A model generated the notes under the pieces. The model saw only the letters and a list, made by a program, of their open reading frames with translations. It had not been told where the DNA came from and ran no database searches. Shown in pieces: positions 36,262 through 46,809 of a stretch of 64,000 nucleotides of DNA. Every line of letters starts with the position of its first letter. The stretch's first letter is position 1. The position numbers and the translations under genes are program-made. The stretch lies in the NCBI RefSeq assembly GCF_902167145.1, contig NW_023366878.1, positions 1 to 64,000 on the forward strand. The letters run 5' to 3'. This stretch comes from Zea mays (Eukaryota > Streptophyta > Magnoliopsida > Poales > Poaceae).

Positions 36262-36353
36262 CTGCAAAGAAAAATATGTGTGTTTCAATAAATTTAAACA
36301 AACAAAAGATTTTTTGGTATCAACAAAGAATACAAGGATCCCATTTGTCGCAC
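36262..36353 (-). other. Intron of the antisense gene (92 bp)
   Basis: On the minus strand the donor is AAG|GTGCGACAAA and the acceptor is TTTTTCTTTGCAG|GGCCTG, a textbook pyrimidine tract. The length of 92 bp is normal for plants. Joining keeps phase 0 between ...NSLK and GLILSNALRAQK. Read in the minus direction, it shows that transcripts of this strand were selected to be spliced. The sense genomic RNA carries the complement and would retain it. Confidence 0.8.
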
Positions 36354-36492
36354 CTTTAAGCTATTATAGGCCAGGCTGTCGGCCAGATCGTTCTTCGACA
36401 ACACCGAGAGCCCGTCTTCTAAGGTTGGGAATCCGAAGCTCTTGCTCATCTCCTGGCAAACAGAAATTTCCTTGCTGTCAGGGAGACAATAC
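36354..36492 (-). pseudogene. Frameshifted end of antisense exon 1
   Basis: After the frame break near 36493-36498 coding continues in the next frame. It reads TLYCLPDSKEISVCQEMSKS and onward, ending ...AYNSLK immediately before a GT splice donor (AAG|GTGCGACAAATGG). The exon ends in phase 0, matching the start of the next exon. A one-base loss or two-base change in a short T run would explain the shift. The displaced frame is why the upstream ORF stops at 36478. Confidence 0.6.
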
Positions 36493-38463
36493 AAAGTCTT
36501 CTTCTCCACTACCATTGAATATTAACGCCCCCTTTGGATACTTCAGTTTTTGGGCGTAGTGCTGGGCCTCTCGCTCTTCTTTTTCTGATAGTTTTTTCCC
36601 CGAAGCATGACGAGCAATATAATCACGAACTTTGGAGGACGCTTCGGGGACAACGTCACTGATTTCTTCAACAGAAATTGGCTTTGTTATTTTTTCTTCC
36701 TCATTTTCCAAGGATTTTATCTTTACGGGCTCTGAGGACTCAGCTTCGGCTTCAGTTTCCTGCTCTGGAGTTTTTGTATCAGAAATTTCAGTTGCTGTTT
36801 TAGGAGTGGCAGCAGCCTTTTTCGAAGGTGTGCTTGAGGATTTGATTGTTTCCAGTACATCTAGCACATTAGCCATTCTCTTTCTTTTCGGAGTCACTAC
36901 TGGCACTTTTTGATTTTTTATTGTATCAACATTTGCTGCAGGACTCACAATTTCTGGTACTTTTTCTTCAGTTGGTTTTTCCACTTCTTCAATTTTTTCT
37001 GTGGATGGCGCTTCGGCCACTTCTTTGGTTTCCGGTAGCAAAATCTTCGGTTCTTCCAGTTCTATCCTTTTTGGCGTTTCAGTTATTTCTGCAGCTGCTG
37101 GCGGCGTGGCTGGATTGGTTGGCTTTTTAACCTCGGTGGCCGAAGAAGATTTTCCGGTAAACTCCGGCACCGAAGCTGGTTCGATATAGCGCGGCCGGTG
37201 CGTGAGGACCTTTATCTTCTTTCTTTCAGGTTCTGGCTCGCTAGGAGCAGTTGCGGCTTCTTCTTTTGCAGAGGTTGTGTTTTTTCTCTTCTGCCTTCGA
37301 ACGGGATAGCAATAGTCAGGGTAGACAAACCCAATTGCATCAAATACCCGATTCAGCCTCTTCTTTTTTCGGCCTCCGAAGGCTGCTGACATCGCAGTAT
37401 CTTCGGCCTTCGAATAAGCACCAAGCAGCTCATCACTTAAATTTTCAATGCTCTTTAACCAGTCATCATCTGGCTCAGCAAATTTATCTCCGAACTTGAA
37501 GGTGTACTTCAGTCTCACAAGTCCACCTTCGTCGGCCTCTTTTATGGTTTCTTGTGGCATTTCCCACTTCTCCGCGAGCGGCCACACCCGGAAGGCAATA
37601 TGCTCTTGTACTAAATCTCTTGTTCCAATAAAAGAGCAGATAACGTCGAAGGCCCTCTGGCATTCTTCAGCAGCTTCACTCATTTCAACCTTCGGCCTCC
37701 GAAGGCCGAAGCTTTGCCAAATAGGACGCATAATTATACCTTTGATATCTTCTCGTACTGATAGGTCATTCTTCACATCGAACCATTCTGTCATCCAGTC
37801 GCCGGGCCATCTCTTCCGAAAGGTTGGTACGGGACAGCTTGCCCCGGACCGAGAAACGAAACTGTAGCAGCCAAAATTATTATGGTATTGTTCTTTGCCC
37901 CAAGGTTTCGTTTCATATGATAATTCGTGTATATTGCAGAAGCTTTTTGCATCAGGCTTCAGACCTTGGCTTCTAGCGGCCCACACGAAGATATTCAGCC
38001 TTATAATTGCCTCAGGAGTAAGTTGATGAAGATAGACTTCGAAGATTTTCAACACCTCCACGACGAAGCTACTCAAGGGAAATCGCAGCCCAGCTTTCAA
38101 AAAGCTTCGGTACACTACGACTTCATTTTCTTCAGGGTGTGGACAAGTCTTCTCCCCTTCGTCGGCCCTCACAATGGACAAATCCCGGAAATACCTTCCT
38201 CTCATGTTGACAAGATGATTCTCTTTGATAGTTGATTTACCATAAACTGAATGGCTTGGTCGCCAGGGACGATCTTCGGAGTCTTCACTACCGCTGTCCA
38301 CATCATAACTGTCACTGTCACCAGTATCCTCAGACAAGCCTTCTAGAATTTCCTTGGTAATTTTTTCTGTGTTTGTCTTCGACATCGCTATAAGAAACCC
38401 CAAGTTTTTCTCTTCGTCAAGAGTCAGCTTCGTCTCAGCAGCAGCTTTCTTATCTCCAGACAT
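36478..38463 (-). CDS. Antisense ORF, exon 1: 'putative gypsy type transposon' domain protein
   Basis: 661 codons open from ATG at 38463, preceded by CCGAAG and followed by TCTGGAGAT. Residues 1-70 are acidic and Ser/Asp-rich (DSDSYDVDSGSEDSED at about 49-64). About 115-260 is the most conserved-looking part (FLKAGLRFPLSSFVVEVLK, LHQLTPEAIIRLNIFVWAAR, RKRWPGDWMTEWFDV), which I match from memory to the PF04195-type domain. Basic clusters GRKKKRLNR (about 364-372) and RRQKRKN (about 389-395) look like nuclear localisation signals. About 400-610 is low-complexity Glu/Lys/Thr/Pro. The last few residues before the stop at 36478 are probably out of frame, because an overlapping frame (36515 to 36354) continues more convincingly to a splice donor. 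Function unknown; nuclear location is inferred only from the basic clusters. Confidence 0.75.
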   Translation of the reverse strand: MSGDKKAAAETKLTLDEEKNLGFLIAMSKTNTEKITKEILEGLSEDTGDSDSYDVDSGSEDSEDRPWRPSHSVYGKSTIKENHLVNMRGRYFRDLSIVRADEGEKTCPHPEENEVVVYRSFLKAGLRFPLSSFVVEVLKIFEVYLHQLTPEAIIRLNIFVWAARSQGLKPDAKSFCNIHELSYETKPWGKEQYHNNFGCYSFVSRSGASCPVPTFRKRWPGDWMTEWFDVKNDLSVREDIKGIIMRPIWQSFGLRRPKVEMSEAAEECQRAFDVICSFIGTRDLVQEHIAFRVWPLAEKWEMPQETIKEADEGGLVRLKYTFKFGDKFAEPDDDWLKSIENLSDELLGAYSKAEDTAMSAAFGGRKKKRLNRVFDAIGFVYPDYCYPVRRQKRKNTTSAKEEAATAPSEPEPERKKIKVLTHRPRYIEPASVPEFTGKSSSATEVKKPTNPATPPAAAEITETPKRIELEEPKILLPETKEVAEAPSTEKIEEVEKPTEEKVPEIVSPAANVDTIKNQKVPVVTPKRKRMANVLDVLETIKSSSTPSKKAAATPKTATEISDTKTPEQETEAEAESSEPVKIKSLENEEEKITKPISVEEISDVVPEASSKVRDYIARHASGKKLSEKEEREAQHYAQKLKYPKGALIFNGSGEEDFVLSP

Positions 38464-38757
38464 CTTCGGAAATACTAAAAAACTGTTTTCAAAGCCGAAG
38501 CTTCAAAACTAAAAGCTCAGAAAATCTTAGTGCGCAAAAGCTAAAAATCGAGTGAGCGAGAGCAAGTGACAAGAGAGCGTGCCAAATGAGTTTGCGGTAT
38601 GACCGTATTTATACGCCCAATGCGTTGAAAATTGAAAGACCCCGCTTGTCAGTGAATGTTGCTATTCTAGCAAAGGGAAGGTGTTTTTTCGGACCTTCGG
38701 CGAAAAGCCTTCGTCCATTTCGCAATCTAAATTTATTATTTCAAACAAATTAATATT
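38464..38757. other. Antisense leader/promoter and 3' internal region
   Basis: No coding frame of note. In minus orientation it contains the antisense leader and TATA box. Beyond the TATA box are CTTCGG/CCGAAG motifs (for example GACCTTCGGCGAAAAGCCTT at 38693-38712) and an A/T-rich stretch before the polypurine tract. Confidence 0.7.
38606..38613 (-). promoter_or_regulatory. TATA box of the antisense gene
   Basis: On the minus strand the sequence reads GGGCGTATAAATACGGTC, with TATAAATA 143 bases upstream of the antisense ATG. It is independent of the LTR promoter and points back into the element. Spacing implies an untranslated leader of about 110 bases. Confidence 0.7.
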
Positions 38758-38769
38758 GCGAGGGGCTAC
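38758..38769 (+). promoter_or_regulatory. Polypurine tract
   Basis: GCGAGGGGCTAC lies immediately before the 3' LTR. A purine-rich stretch at this spot primes plus-strand DNA synthesis in LTR elements. It is short and not pure purine, so the exact primer limits are uncertain. Confidence 0.7.
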
Positions 38770-39405
38770 TGTTGGGGGCCTTCGGCTTCCGAAGGTCCTC
38801 AAAAACAGGATTTAACAGTATTTCTGGAGTATAATGTGTGAACAGGTATCTTCGGATTCAAGTCGACATCACAGTAGACCAGAGTAATACGAAGGTTGAT
38901 ACAGCGCCGAAGGTGTGAGCAGGAAAGCTTCGGCGTAGCAACAAAATGTGAAACCGACTTAAAGATGAAAAGGCTATTTAGACCTCGACAGATTACTATA
39001 GAATTATTATCAAATGTAAAGGGCATGAATGTAATTTTGTATGGGTTGTGCCCCGTGCCTATAAATAGGTGAACAGTACCCCCGTACTGTTCACGCGGAC
39101 TGGGCATTCACTTTTGCGTCACGCTTGTACTTTCATCTCCTTCAAGTTGAAGGTACATTTGTAATTCAATGTTATTTCCATTCATATATAATAATAATGT
39201 ATAATTATCTATGTAAACCTTTGTATTCCTTATAATTCATTCTTCGTCATTATGTAATGTATTTATGAAGGTATGCCCTTCATAACCTTCGTCCGAAAAC
39301 CATTATATCCTAAGGGGAATAATGCTTCGTAGGACGAAGGGCTTGACCAATTAACATTTTTTATGTTGCCTTGTTCTTATAGTATCTGAGAACAAGTCTC
39401 CAACA
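38770..39405 (+). repeat. 3' LTR (636 bp)
   Basis: Same length and ends as the 5' LTR and two mismatches by eye, with no indels. It is preceded by a purine-rich tract and followed by the target duplication. It would supply polyadenylation signals for the genomic transcript; no canonical AATAAA is obvious inside it. Confidence 0.95.
39060..39067 (+). promoter_or_regulatory. TATA box copy in the 3' LTR
   Basis: Identical TATAAATA at the equivalent position of the 3' LTR. If active, it could drive read-out transcription into the downstream knob array, starting near 39095. Confidence 0.7.
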
Positions 39406-39410
39406 CTAAC
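39406..39410. repeat. Right target-site duplication (CTAAC)
   Basis: CTAAC directly follows the 3' LTR and continues into ACCTACGGATTTTAGACC, resuming the interrupted satellite monomer without loss. Five-base duplications are usual for Gypsy-type integrases. Confidence 0.9.
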
Positions 39411-42079
39411 ACCTACGGATTTTAGACCAAGAAATGGTCTCCACCAGAAATCCAAGAATGTGATCTATGGCAAGGAAACATATGTGGGGTGAGGTGTATG
39501 AGCGTCTGGTCGATGATCAATGGCCACACAACCCCCATTTTTGTCGAAAATAGCCATGAACGACCATTTTCAATAATACCGAAGGCTAACACCTACGGAT
39601 TTTTGACCAAGAAATGGTCTCCACCAGAAATCCAAGAATGTGATCTATGGCAAGGAAACATATGTGGGGTGAGGTGTATGAGCCTCTGGTCGATGATCAA
39701 TGGCCACACAACCCCCATTTTTGTCGAAAATAGCCATGAACGACCATTTTCAATAATACCGAAGGCTAACACCTACGGATTTTTGACCAAGAAATGGTCT
39801 CCACCAGAAATCCAAGAATGTGATCTATGGCAAGGAAACATATGTGGGGTGAGGTGTACGAGCATCTGGTCGATGATCAATGGCCACACAACCACCATTT
39901 TTGTCAAAAATTGCCATGAACGACTATTTTCAATAATACCGAAGGCTAACACCTACGGATTTCTGACCAAGAAATCGTCTCCACCAGAAATCCAAAAATG
40001 TGATATATGGCAAGGAAACATATGTGGGGTGAGGTGTACGAGACTCTGGTCGATGATCAATGGCCACAGAACCCCCATTTTTGTCGAAAATAGCCATGAA
40101 CGACATTTTCAATAATACCAAATGCTAACACCTACAGATTTTTGACCAAAAATGGTCTCCACCAGAAATCCAAGAATGTGATCTATGGCAAGGAAACATA
40201 TGTGGGGTGAGGTGTACGAGCCTCTGGTCGATGATCAATGGCCACACAACCCCCATTTTGCCGAAAATAGCCATGAATGACCATTTTCAATAATACCGAA
40301 GGCTAACACGTACGAGTTTTTAACCAAGAAATGGTCTCCACCAGAAATCCAAGAATGTGATCTATGGCAAGGAAACATATGTGGGGTGAGGTGTATGAGC
40401 CTCTGGTCGATGATCAATGGCCACACAACCCCCATTTTTGTCGAAAATAGCCATGAACGACCATTTTCAATAATATCGAAGGCTAACACCTACGGATTTT
40501 TGACCAAGAAATGGTCTCCACCAGAAATCCAAGAATGTGATCTACGACAAGGAAACATATGTGGGGTGAGGTGTATGAGCCTCTGGTCGACGATCAATGG
40601 CCACACAACCCCCATTTTTGTCGAAAATAGCCATGAATGACCATTTTCAATAATACCGAAGGCTAACACCTACGGATTTTTGACCAAGAATTGGTCTCCA
40701 CCAGAAATCCAAGAATGTGATCTATGGCAAGGAAACATATGTGGGGTGAGGTGTATGAGCCTCTGGTCAACGATCAATGGCCACACAACCCCCATTTTGC
40801 CGAAAATAGCCATGAATGACCATTTTCAATAATACCGAAGGCTAACACGTACGAGTTTTTAACCAAGAAATGGTCTCCACCAGAAATCCAAGAATGTGAT
40901 CTATGGCAAGGAAACATATGTGGGGTGAGGTGTATGAGCCTCTGGTCGATGATCAATGGCCACACAACTCCCATTTTTGTCGAAAATAGCCATGAACGAC
41001 CATTTTCAATAATATCGAAGGCTGACACCTACGGATTTTTGACCAAGAAATGGTCTCCACCAGAAATCCAAGAATGTGATCTATGGCAAGGAAACATATG
41101 TGGGGTGAGGTGTATGAGCCTCTGGTCGACGATCAATGGCCACAAAACCCCCATTTTTTATGAAAATAGCCATGAGCGACCATTTTCAATAATACTAGAG
41201 GCTAAGACCTACGGATTTTTGACCAAGAAATGGTCTCCACCAGAAATCCAAGAATGTGATCTATGGCAAGGAAACATATGTGGGGTGAGGTGTATGAGCC
41301 TCTGGTCGATGATCAATGGCCACACAACCCCCATTTTTGTCGAAAATAGCCATGAATGACCATTTACAATAATACCGAAGGCTAACACCTACGGATTTTT
41401 GACCAAGAAATGGTCTCCACCAGAAATCCAAGAAAGTGATCTACGACAAGGAAACATATGTGGGGTGAGGTGTATGAGCCTCTGGTCGACGATCAATGGC
41501 CACACAACCCCCATTTTGCCGAAAATAGCCATGAGCGACCATTTTCAATAATATTAGAGGCTAAGACCTACGGATTTTTGACCAAGAAATGGTCTCCACC
41601 AGAAATCCAAGAATGTGATCTATGGCAAGGAAACATATGTGGGGTGAGGTGTATGAGCCTCTGGTCGATGATCAATGGCCACACAACCCCCATTTTTGTC
41701 GAAAATAGCCATGAACGACCATTTTCAATAATATCGAAGGCTAACACCTACGGATTTTTGACCAAGAAATGGTCTCCACCAGAAATCCAAGGATGTGATC
41801 TACGACAAGGAAACATATGTGGGGTGAGGTGTATGAGCCTCTGGTCGACGATCAATGGCCACACAACCCCCATTTTGCCGAAAATAGCCATGAATGACCA
41901 TTTTCAATAATACCGAAGGCTAACACCTACGGATTTTTGACCAAGAAATGGTCTCCACCAGAAATCCAAGAATGTGATCTATGGCAAGGAAACATATGTG
42001 GGGTGAGGTGTACGAGCATCTGGTCGATGATCAATGGCCACACAACCCCCATTTTTGTCAAAAATTGCCATGAACGACT

Positions 42080-45000
42080 ATTTTCAATAATACCGAAGGC
42101 TAACACCTACGGATTTCTGACCAAGAAAACGTCTCCACCAGAAATCCAAAAATGTGATATATGGCAAGGAAACATATGTGGGGTGAGGTGTACGAGACTC
42201 TGGTCGATGATCAATGGCCACACAACCCCCATTTTTGTCGAAAATAGCCATGAACGACATTTTCAATAATACCAAATGCTAACACCTACGTATTTTTGAC
42301 CAAAAATGGTCTCCACCAGAAATCCAAAAATGTGATCTATGGCAAGGAAACATATGTGGGGTGAGGTGTACGAGCCTCTGGTCGATGATCAATGGCCACA
42401 CAACCCCCATTTTTGTCGAAAATAGCCATGAACGACCATTTTCAATAATACCGAAGTCTAACACCTACGGATTTTTGACCAAGAAATGGTCTCCACCAGA
42501 AATCCAAGAATGTGATCTATGGCAAGGAAACATATGTGGGGTGAGGTGTACGAGCCTTTGGTCGATGATCAATGGCCACACAACCCCCATTTTTGTCGAA
42601 AATAGCCATGAACGACCATTTTCAATAATACCGAAGGCTAACACGTACGAGTTTTTGACCAAGAAATGGTCTCCACCAGAAATCCAAGAATGTGATCTAT
42701 GGCAAGGAAACATATGTGGGGTGAGGTTTATGAGCCTCTAGTCGATGATAAATGGCCACACAACCCCCATTTTTTATGAAAATAGCCATGAGCGACCTTG
42801 AAAATAGCCATGAGCGACCATTTTCAATAATACTAGAGGCTAACACCTACGGATTTTAGACCAAGAAATGGTCTCCACCAGAAATCCAAGAATGTGATCT
42901 ATGGCAAGGAAACATATGTGGGTGTCGAAAATAGCCATGAACGACCATTTTCAATAATACCGAAGGCTAACACCTACGGATTTTTGACCAAGAAATGGTC
43001 TCCACCAGAAATCCAAGAATGTAATCTATGGCAAGGAAACATATGTGGGGTGAGGTTTATGAGCCTCTAGTCGATGATAAATGGCCACACAACCCCCATT
43101 TTTTATGAAAATAGCCATGAGCGACCATTTTCAATAATACTAGAGGCTAAGACCTACGGATTTTTTACCAAGAAATGGTCTCCACTAGAAATCCAAGAAT
43201 GTGATCTATGGCAAGGAAACATATGTGGGGTGAGGTGTATGAGCCTCTGGTCGATGATCAATGGCCACACAACCCCCATTTTTGTCGAAAATAGCCATGA
43301 ACGACCATTTTCAATAATATCGAAGGCTAACACCTACGGATTTTTGACCAAGAAATGGTCTCCACCAGAAATCCAAGAATGTGATCTACGACAAGGAAAC
43401 ATATGTGGGGTGAGGTGTATGAGCCTCTAGTCGACGATCAATGGCCACACAACCCCCATTTTACCGAAAATAGCCATGAATGACCATTTTCAATAATACC
43501 GAAGGCTAACACGTACGAGTTTTTAACCAAGAAATGGTTTCCACTAGAAATCCAAGAATGTAATCTATGGCAAGGAAACATATGTGGGGTGAGGTTTATG
43601 AGCCTCTAGTCGATGATAAATGGCCACACAACCCCCATTTTTTATGAAAATAGCCATGAGCGACCTGGAAAATAGCCATGAGCGACCATTTTCAATAATA
43701 CTAGAGGCTAACACCTACGGATTTTAGACCAAGAAATGGTCTCCACCAGAAATCCAAGAATGTGATCTATGGCAAGGAAACATATGTTTGGTGAGGTGTA
43801 CGAGCCTCTAGTCGATGATAAATGGCCCCACAACCCCCATTTTTTTATGAAAATAGCCATGAGCGACCATTTTCAATAATATTAGAGGCTAAGACCTACG
43901 GATTTTTGACCAAGAAATGGTCTCCACCAGAAATCCAAGAATGTGATCTACGACAAGGAAACATATGTGGGGTGAGGTGTATGAGCCTCTGGTCGACGAT
44001 CAATGGCCACACAACCCCCATTTTGCCGAAAATAGCCATGAATGACCATTTTCAATAATATTAGAGGCTAAGACCAACGGATTTTTGACCAAGAAATGGT
44101 CTCCACCAGAAATCCAAGAATGTGATCTATGGCAAGGAAACATATGTGGGGTGAGGTGTATGAGCGTCTGGTCGATGATCAATGGCCACACAACCCCCAT
44201 TTTTTATGAAAATAGCCATGAGCGACCTTGAAAATAGCCATGAGCGACCATTTTCAATAATACTAGAGGCTAACACGTACGGATTTTTGACCAAGAAATG
44301 ATCTCCACCAGAAATCCAAGAATGTGATATATGGCAAGGAAACATATGTGGGGTGAGGTGTACGAGACTCTGGTCGATGATCAATGGCCACACAACCCCC
44401 ATTTTTGTCGAAAATAGCCATGAACGACATTTTCAATAATACCAAATGCTAACACCTACGTATTTTTGACCAAAAATGGTCTCCACCAGAAATCCAAAAA
44501 TGTGATCTATGGCAAGGAAACATATGTGGGGTGAGGTGTACGAGCCTCTGGTCGATGATCAATGGCCACACAACCCCCATTTTTGTCGAAAATAGCCATG
44601 AACGACCATTTTCAATAATACCGAAGTCTAACACCTACGGATTTTTGACCAAGAAATGGTCTCCACCAGAAATCCAAGAATGTGATCTATGGCAAGGAAA
44701 CATATGTGGGGTGAGGTGTACGAGCCTTTGGTCGATGATCAATGGCCACACAACCCCCATTTTTGTCGAAAATAGCCATGAACGACCATTTTCAATAATA
44801 CCGAAGGCTAACACGTACGAGTTTTTGACCAAGAAATGGTCTCCACCAGAAATCCAAGAATGTGATCTATGGCAAGGAAACATATGTGGGGTGAGGTTTA
44901 TGAGCCTCTAGTCGATGATAAATGGCCACACAACCCCCATTTTTTATGAAAATAGCCATGAGCGACCTTGAAAATAGCCATGAGCGACCATTTTCAATAA

Positions 45001-46420
45001 TACTAGAGGCTAACACCTACGGATTTTAGACCAAGAAATGGTCTCCACCAGAAATCCAAGAATGTGATCTATGGCAAGGAAACATATGTGGGTGTCGAAA
45101 ATAGCCATGAACGACCATTTTCAATAATACCGAAGGCTAACACCTACGGATTTTTGACCAAGAAATGGTCTCCACCAGAAATCCAAGAATGTAATCTATG
45201 GCAAGGAAACATATGTGGGGTGAGGTTTATGAGCCTCTAGTCGATGATAAATGGCCACACAACCCCCATTTTTTATGAAAATAGCCATGAGCAACCATTT
45301 TCAATAATACTAGAGGCTAAGACCTACGGATTTTTTACCAAGAAATGGTCTCCACCAGAAATCCAAGAATGTGATCTATGGCAAGGAAACATATGTGGGG
45401 TGAGGTGTATGAGCCTCTGGTCGATGATCAATGGCCACACAACCCCCATTTTTGTCGAAAATAGCCATGAACGACCATTTTCAATAATACTAGAGAATAA
45501 CACCTACGGATTTTTGACCAAGAAATGGTCTTCACCAGAAATCCAAGAATGTGATCTACGACAAGGAAACATATGTGGGGTGAGGTGTATGAGCCTCTGG
45601 TCGACGATCAATGGCCACACAACCCCCATTTTGCCGAAAATAGCCATGAATGACCATTTTCAATAATACCGAAGGCTAACACGTACGAGTTTTTAACCAA
45701 GAAATGGTTTCCACCAGAAATCCAAGAATGTAATCTATGGCAAGGAAACATATGTGGGGTGAGGTTTATGAGCCTCTAGTCGATGATAAATGGCCACACA
45801 ACCCCCATTTTTTATGAAAATAGCCATGAGCGACCTTGAAAATAGCCATGAGCGACCATTTTCAATAATACTAGAGGCTAACACCTACGGATTTTAGACC
45901 AAGAAATGGTCTCCACCAGAAATCCAAGAATGTGATCTATGGCAAGGAAACATATGTTTGGTGAGGTGTACGAGCCTCTAGTCGATGATAAATGGCCCCA
46001 CAACCCCCATTTTTTTATGAAAATAGCCATGAGCGACCATTTTCAATAATATTAGAGGCTAAGACCTACGGATTTTTGACCAAGAATTGGTCTCCACCAG
46101 AAATCCAAGAATGTGATCTACGACAAGGAAACATATGTGGGGTGAGGTGTATGAGCCTCTGGTCGACGATCAATGGCCACACAACCCCCATTTTGCCGAA
46201 AATAGCCATGAATGACCATTTTCAATAATATTAGAGGCTAAGACCAACGGATTTTTGACCAAGAAATGGTCTCCACCAGAAATCCAAGAATGTGATCTAT
46301 GGCAAGGAAACATATGTGGGGTGAGGTGTATGAGCGTCTGGTCGATGATCAATGGCCACACAACCCCCATTTTTTATGAAAATAGCCATGAGCGACCTTG
46401 AAAATAGCCATGAGCGACCA
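42080..46420 (+). repeat. 2170-bp tandem duplication
   Basis: Variant strings at 42279, 42361, 43074, 43822 and 44000 recur at 44449, 44531, 45244, 45992 and 46170, all 2170 bp apart. Both copies share an internally deleted monomer (GTGGGTGTCGAAAATAGCC near 42919/45089) and the ATATGTTTGGTGAGG variant near 43783/45953. A few differences remain, for example TATCGAAGGC versus TACTAGAGAA near 43318/45488. Confidence 0.85.
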
Positions 46421-46809
46421 TTTTCAATAATACTAGAGGCTAACACGTACGGATTTTTGACCAAGAAATGATCTCCACCAGAAATCCAAGAATGTGATCT
46501 ATGGCAAGGAAACATATGTGGGGTGAGGTGTATGAGCCTCTGGTCGATGATCAATGGCCACACAACCCCCATTTTTGTCGAAAATAGCCATGAACGACCA
46601 TTTTCAATAATACCGAAGGCTAACACCTACGGATTTTTGACCAAGAAATGGTCTCCACCAGAAATCCAAGAATGTGATCTATGGCAAGGAAACATATGTG
46701 GGGTGAGGTGTATGAGCCTCTGGTCGATGATCAATGGCCACACAACCCCCATTTTTGTCGAAAATAGCCATGAACGACCATTTTCAATAATACCGAAGGC
46801 TAACACCTA

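Larger units (their letters stand above)
35240..38463 (-). pseudogene. Antisense gene of the Zeon-like element, broken by several lesions
   Basis: A spliced gene running opposite to gag occupies the 3' half of the element. It has its own TATA box (38606-38613), an ATG at 38463, a long first exon, a clean GT-AG intron (36262-36353), a coiled-coil second exon and a probable final exon ending at 35240. The lesions seen are: a frameshift near 36493-36498, where coding moves from one frame to an overlapping one; an in-frame TAA at 35674-35676, with coding quality continuing directly after it; and a frameshift at an A8 tract (35542-35549), after which the better coding sequence lies in another frame. 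The conserved part resembles the plant 'putative gypsy type transposon' domain found in antisense genes of maize Gypsy elements such as Grande. Its molecular function is unknown. Exon joins near 35.4 kb are unresolved. Confidence 0.75.
32026..39405 (+). mobile_element. Zeon-like (cinful-zeon family) gag-only LTR retrotransposon
   Basis: A complete 7380-bp Gypsy-type LTR element. It is bounded by two 636-bp direct LTRs that start TGTTGG and end CCAACA, and by a 5-bp target duplication. A TGG-initial primer-binding site follows the 5' LTR, and a purine-rich tract precedes the 3' LTR. The only sense gene is gag; no protease, reverse transcriptase, RNase H or integrase frame exists, so it is non-autonomous. 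LTR size, total length, gag-only coding and the CCTTCGG-rich sequence match what I recall of maize Zeon-1 and relatives. The family name is from memory and not confirmed by search. Two LTR differences in 636 bp imply insertion about 0.1 million years ago if the commonly used grass LTR rate of 1.3e-8 per site per year applies. Confidence 0.88.

Noticed and set aside
35674..36288. ATG at 36288 as start of a separate 204-codon protein
   Set aside because: The first nine codons fall within the intron, before a strong TTTGCAG acceptor; the segment fits better as an internal exon.
35552..38235. Plus-strand ORFs between 35.5 and 38.2 kb, considered as pol remnants
   Set aside because: They mirror the antisense gene and show no protease, reverse transcriptase, RNase H or integrase motifs.
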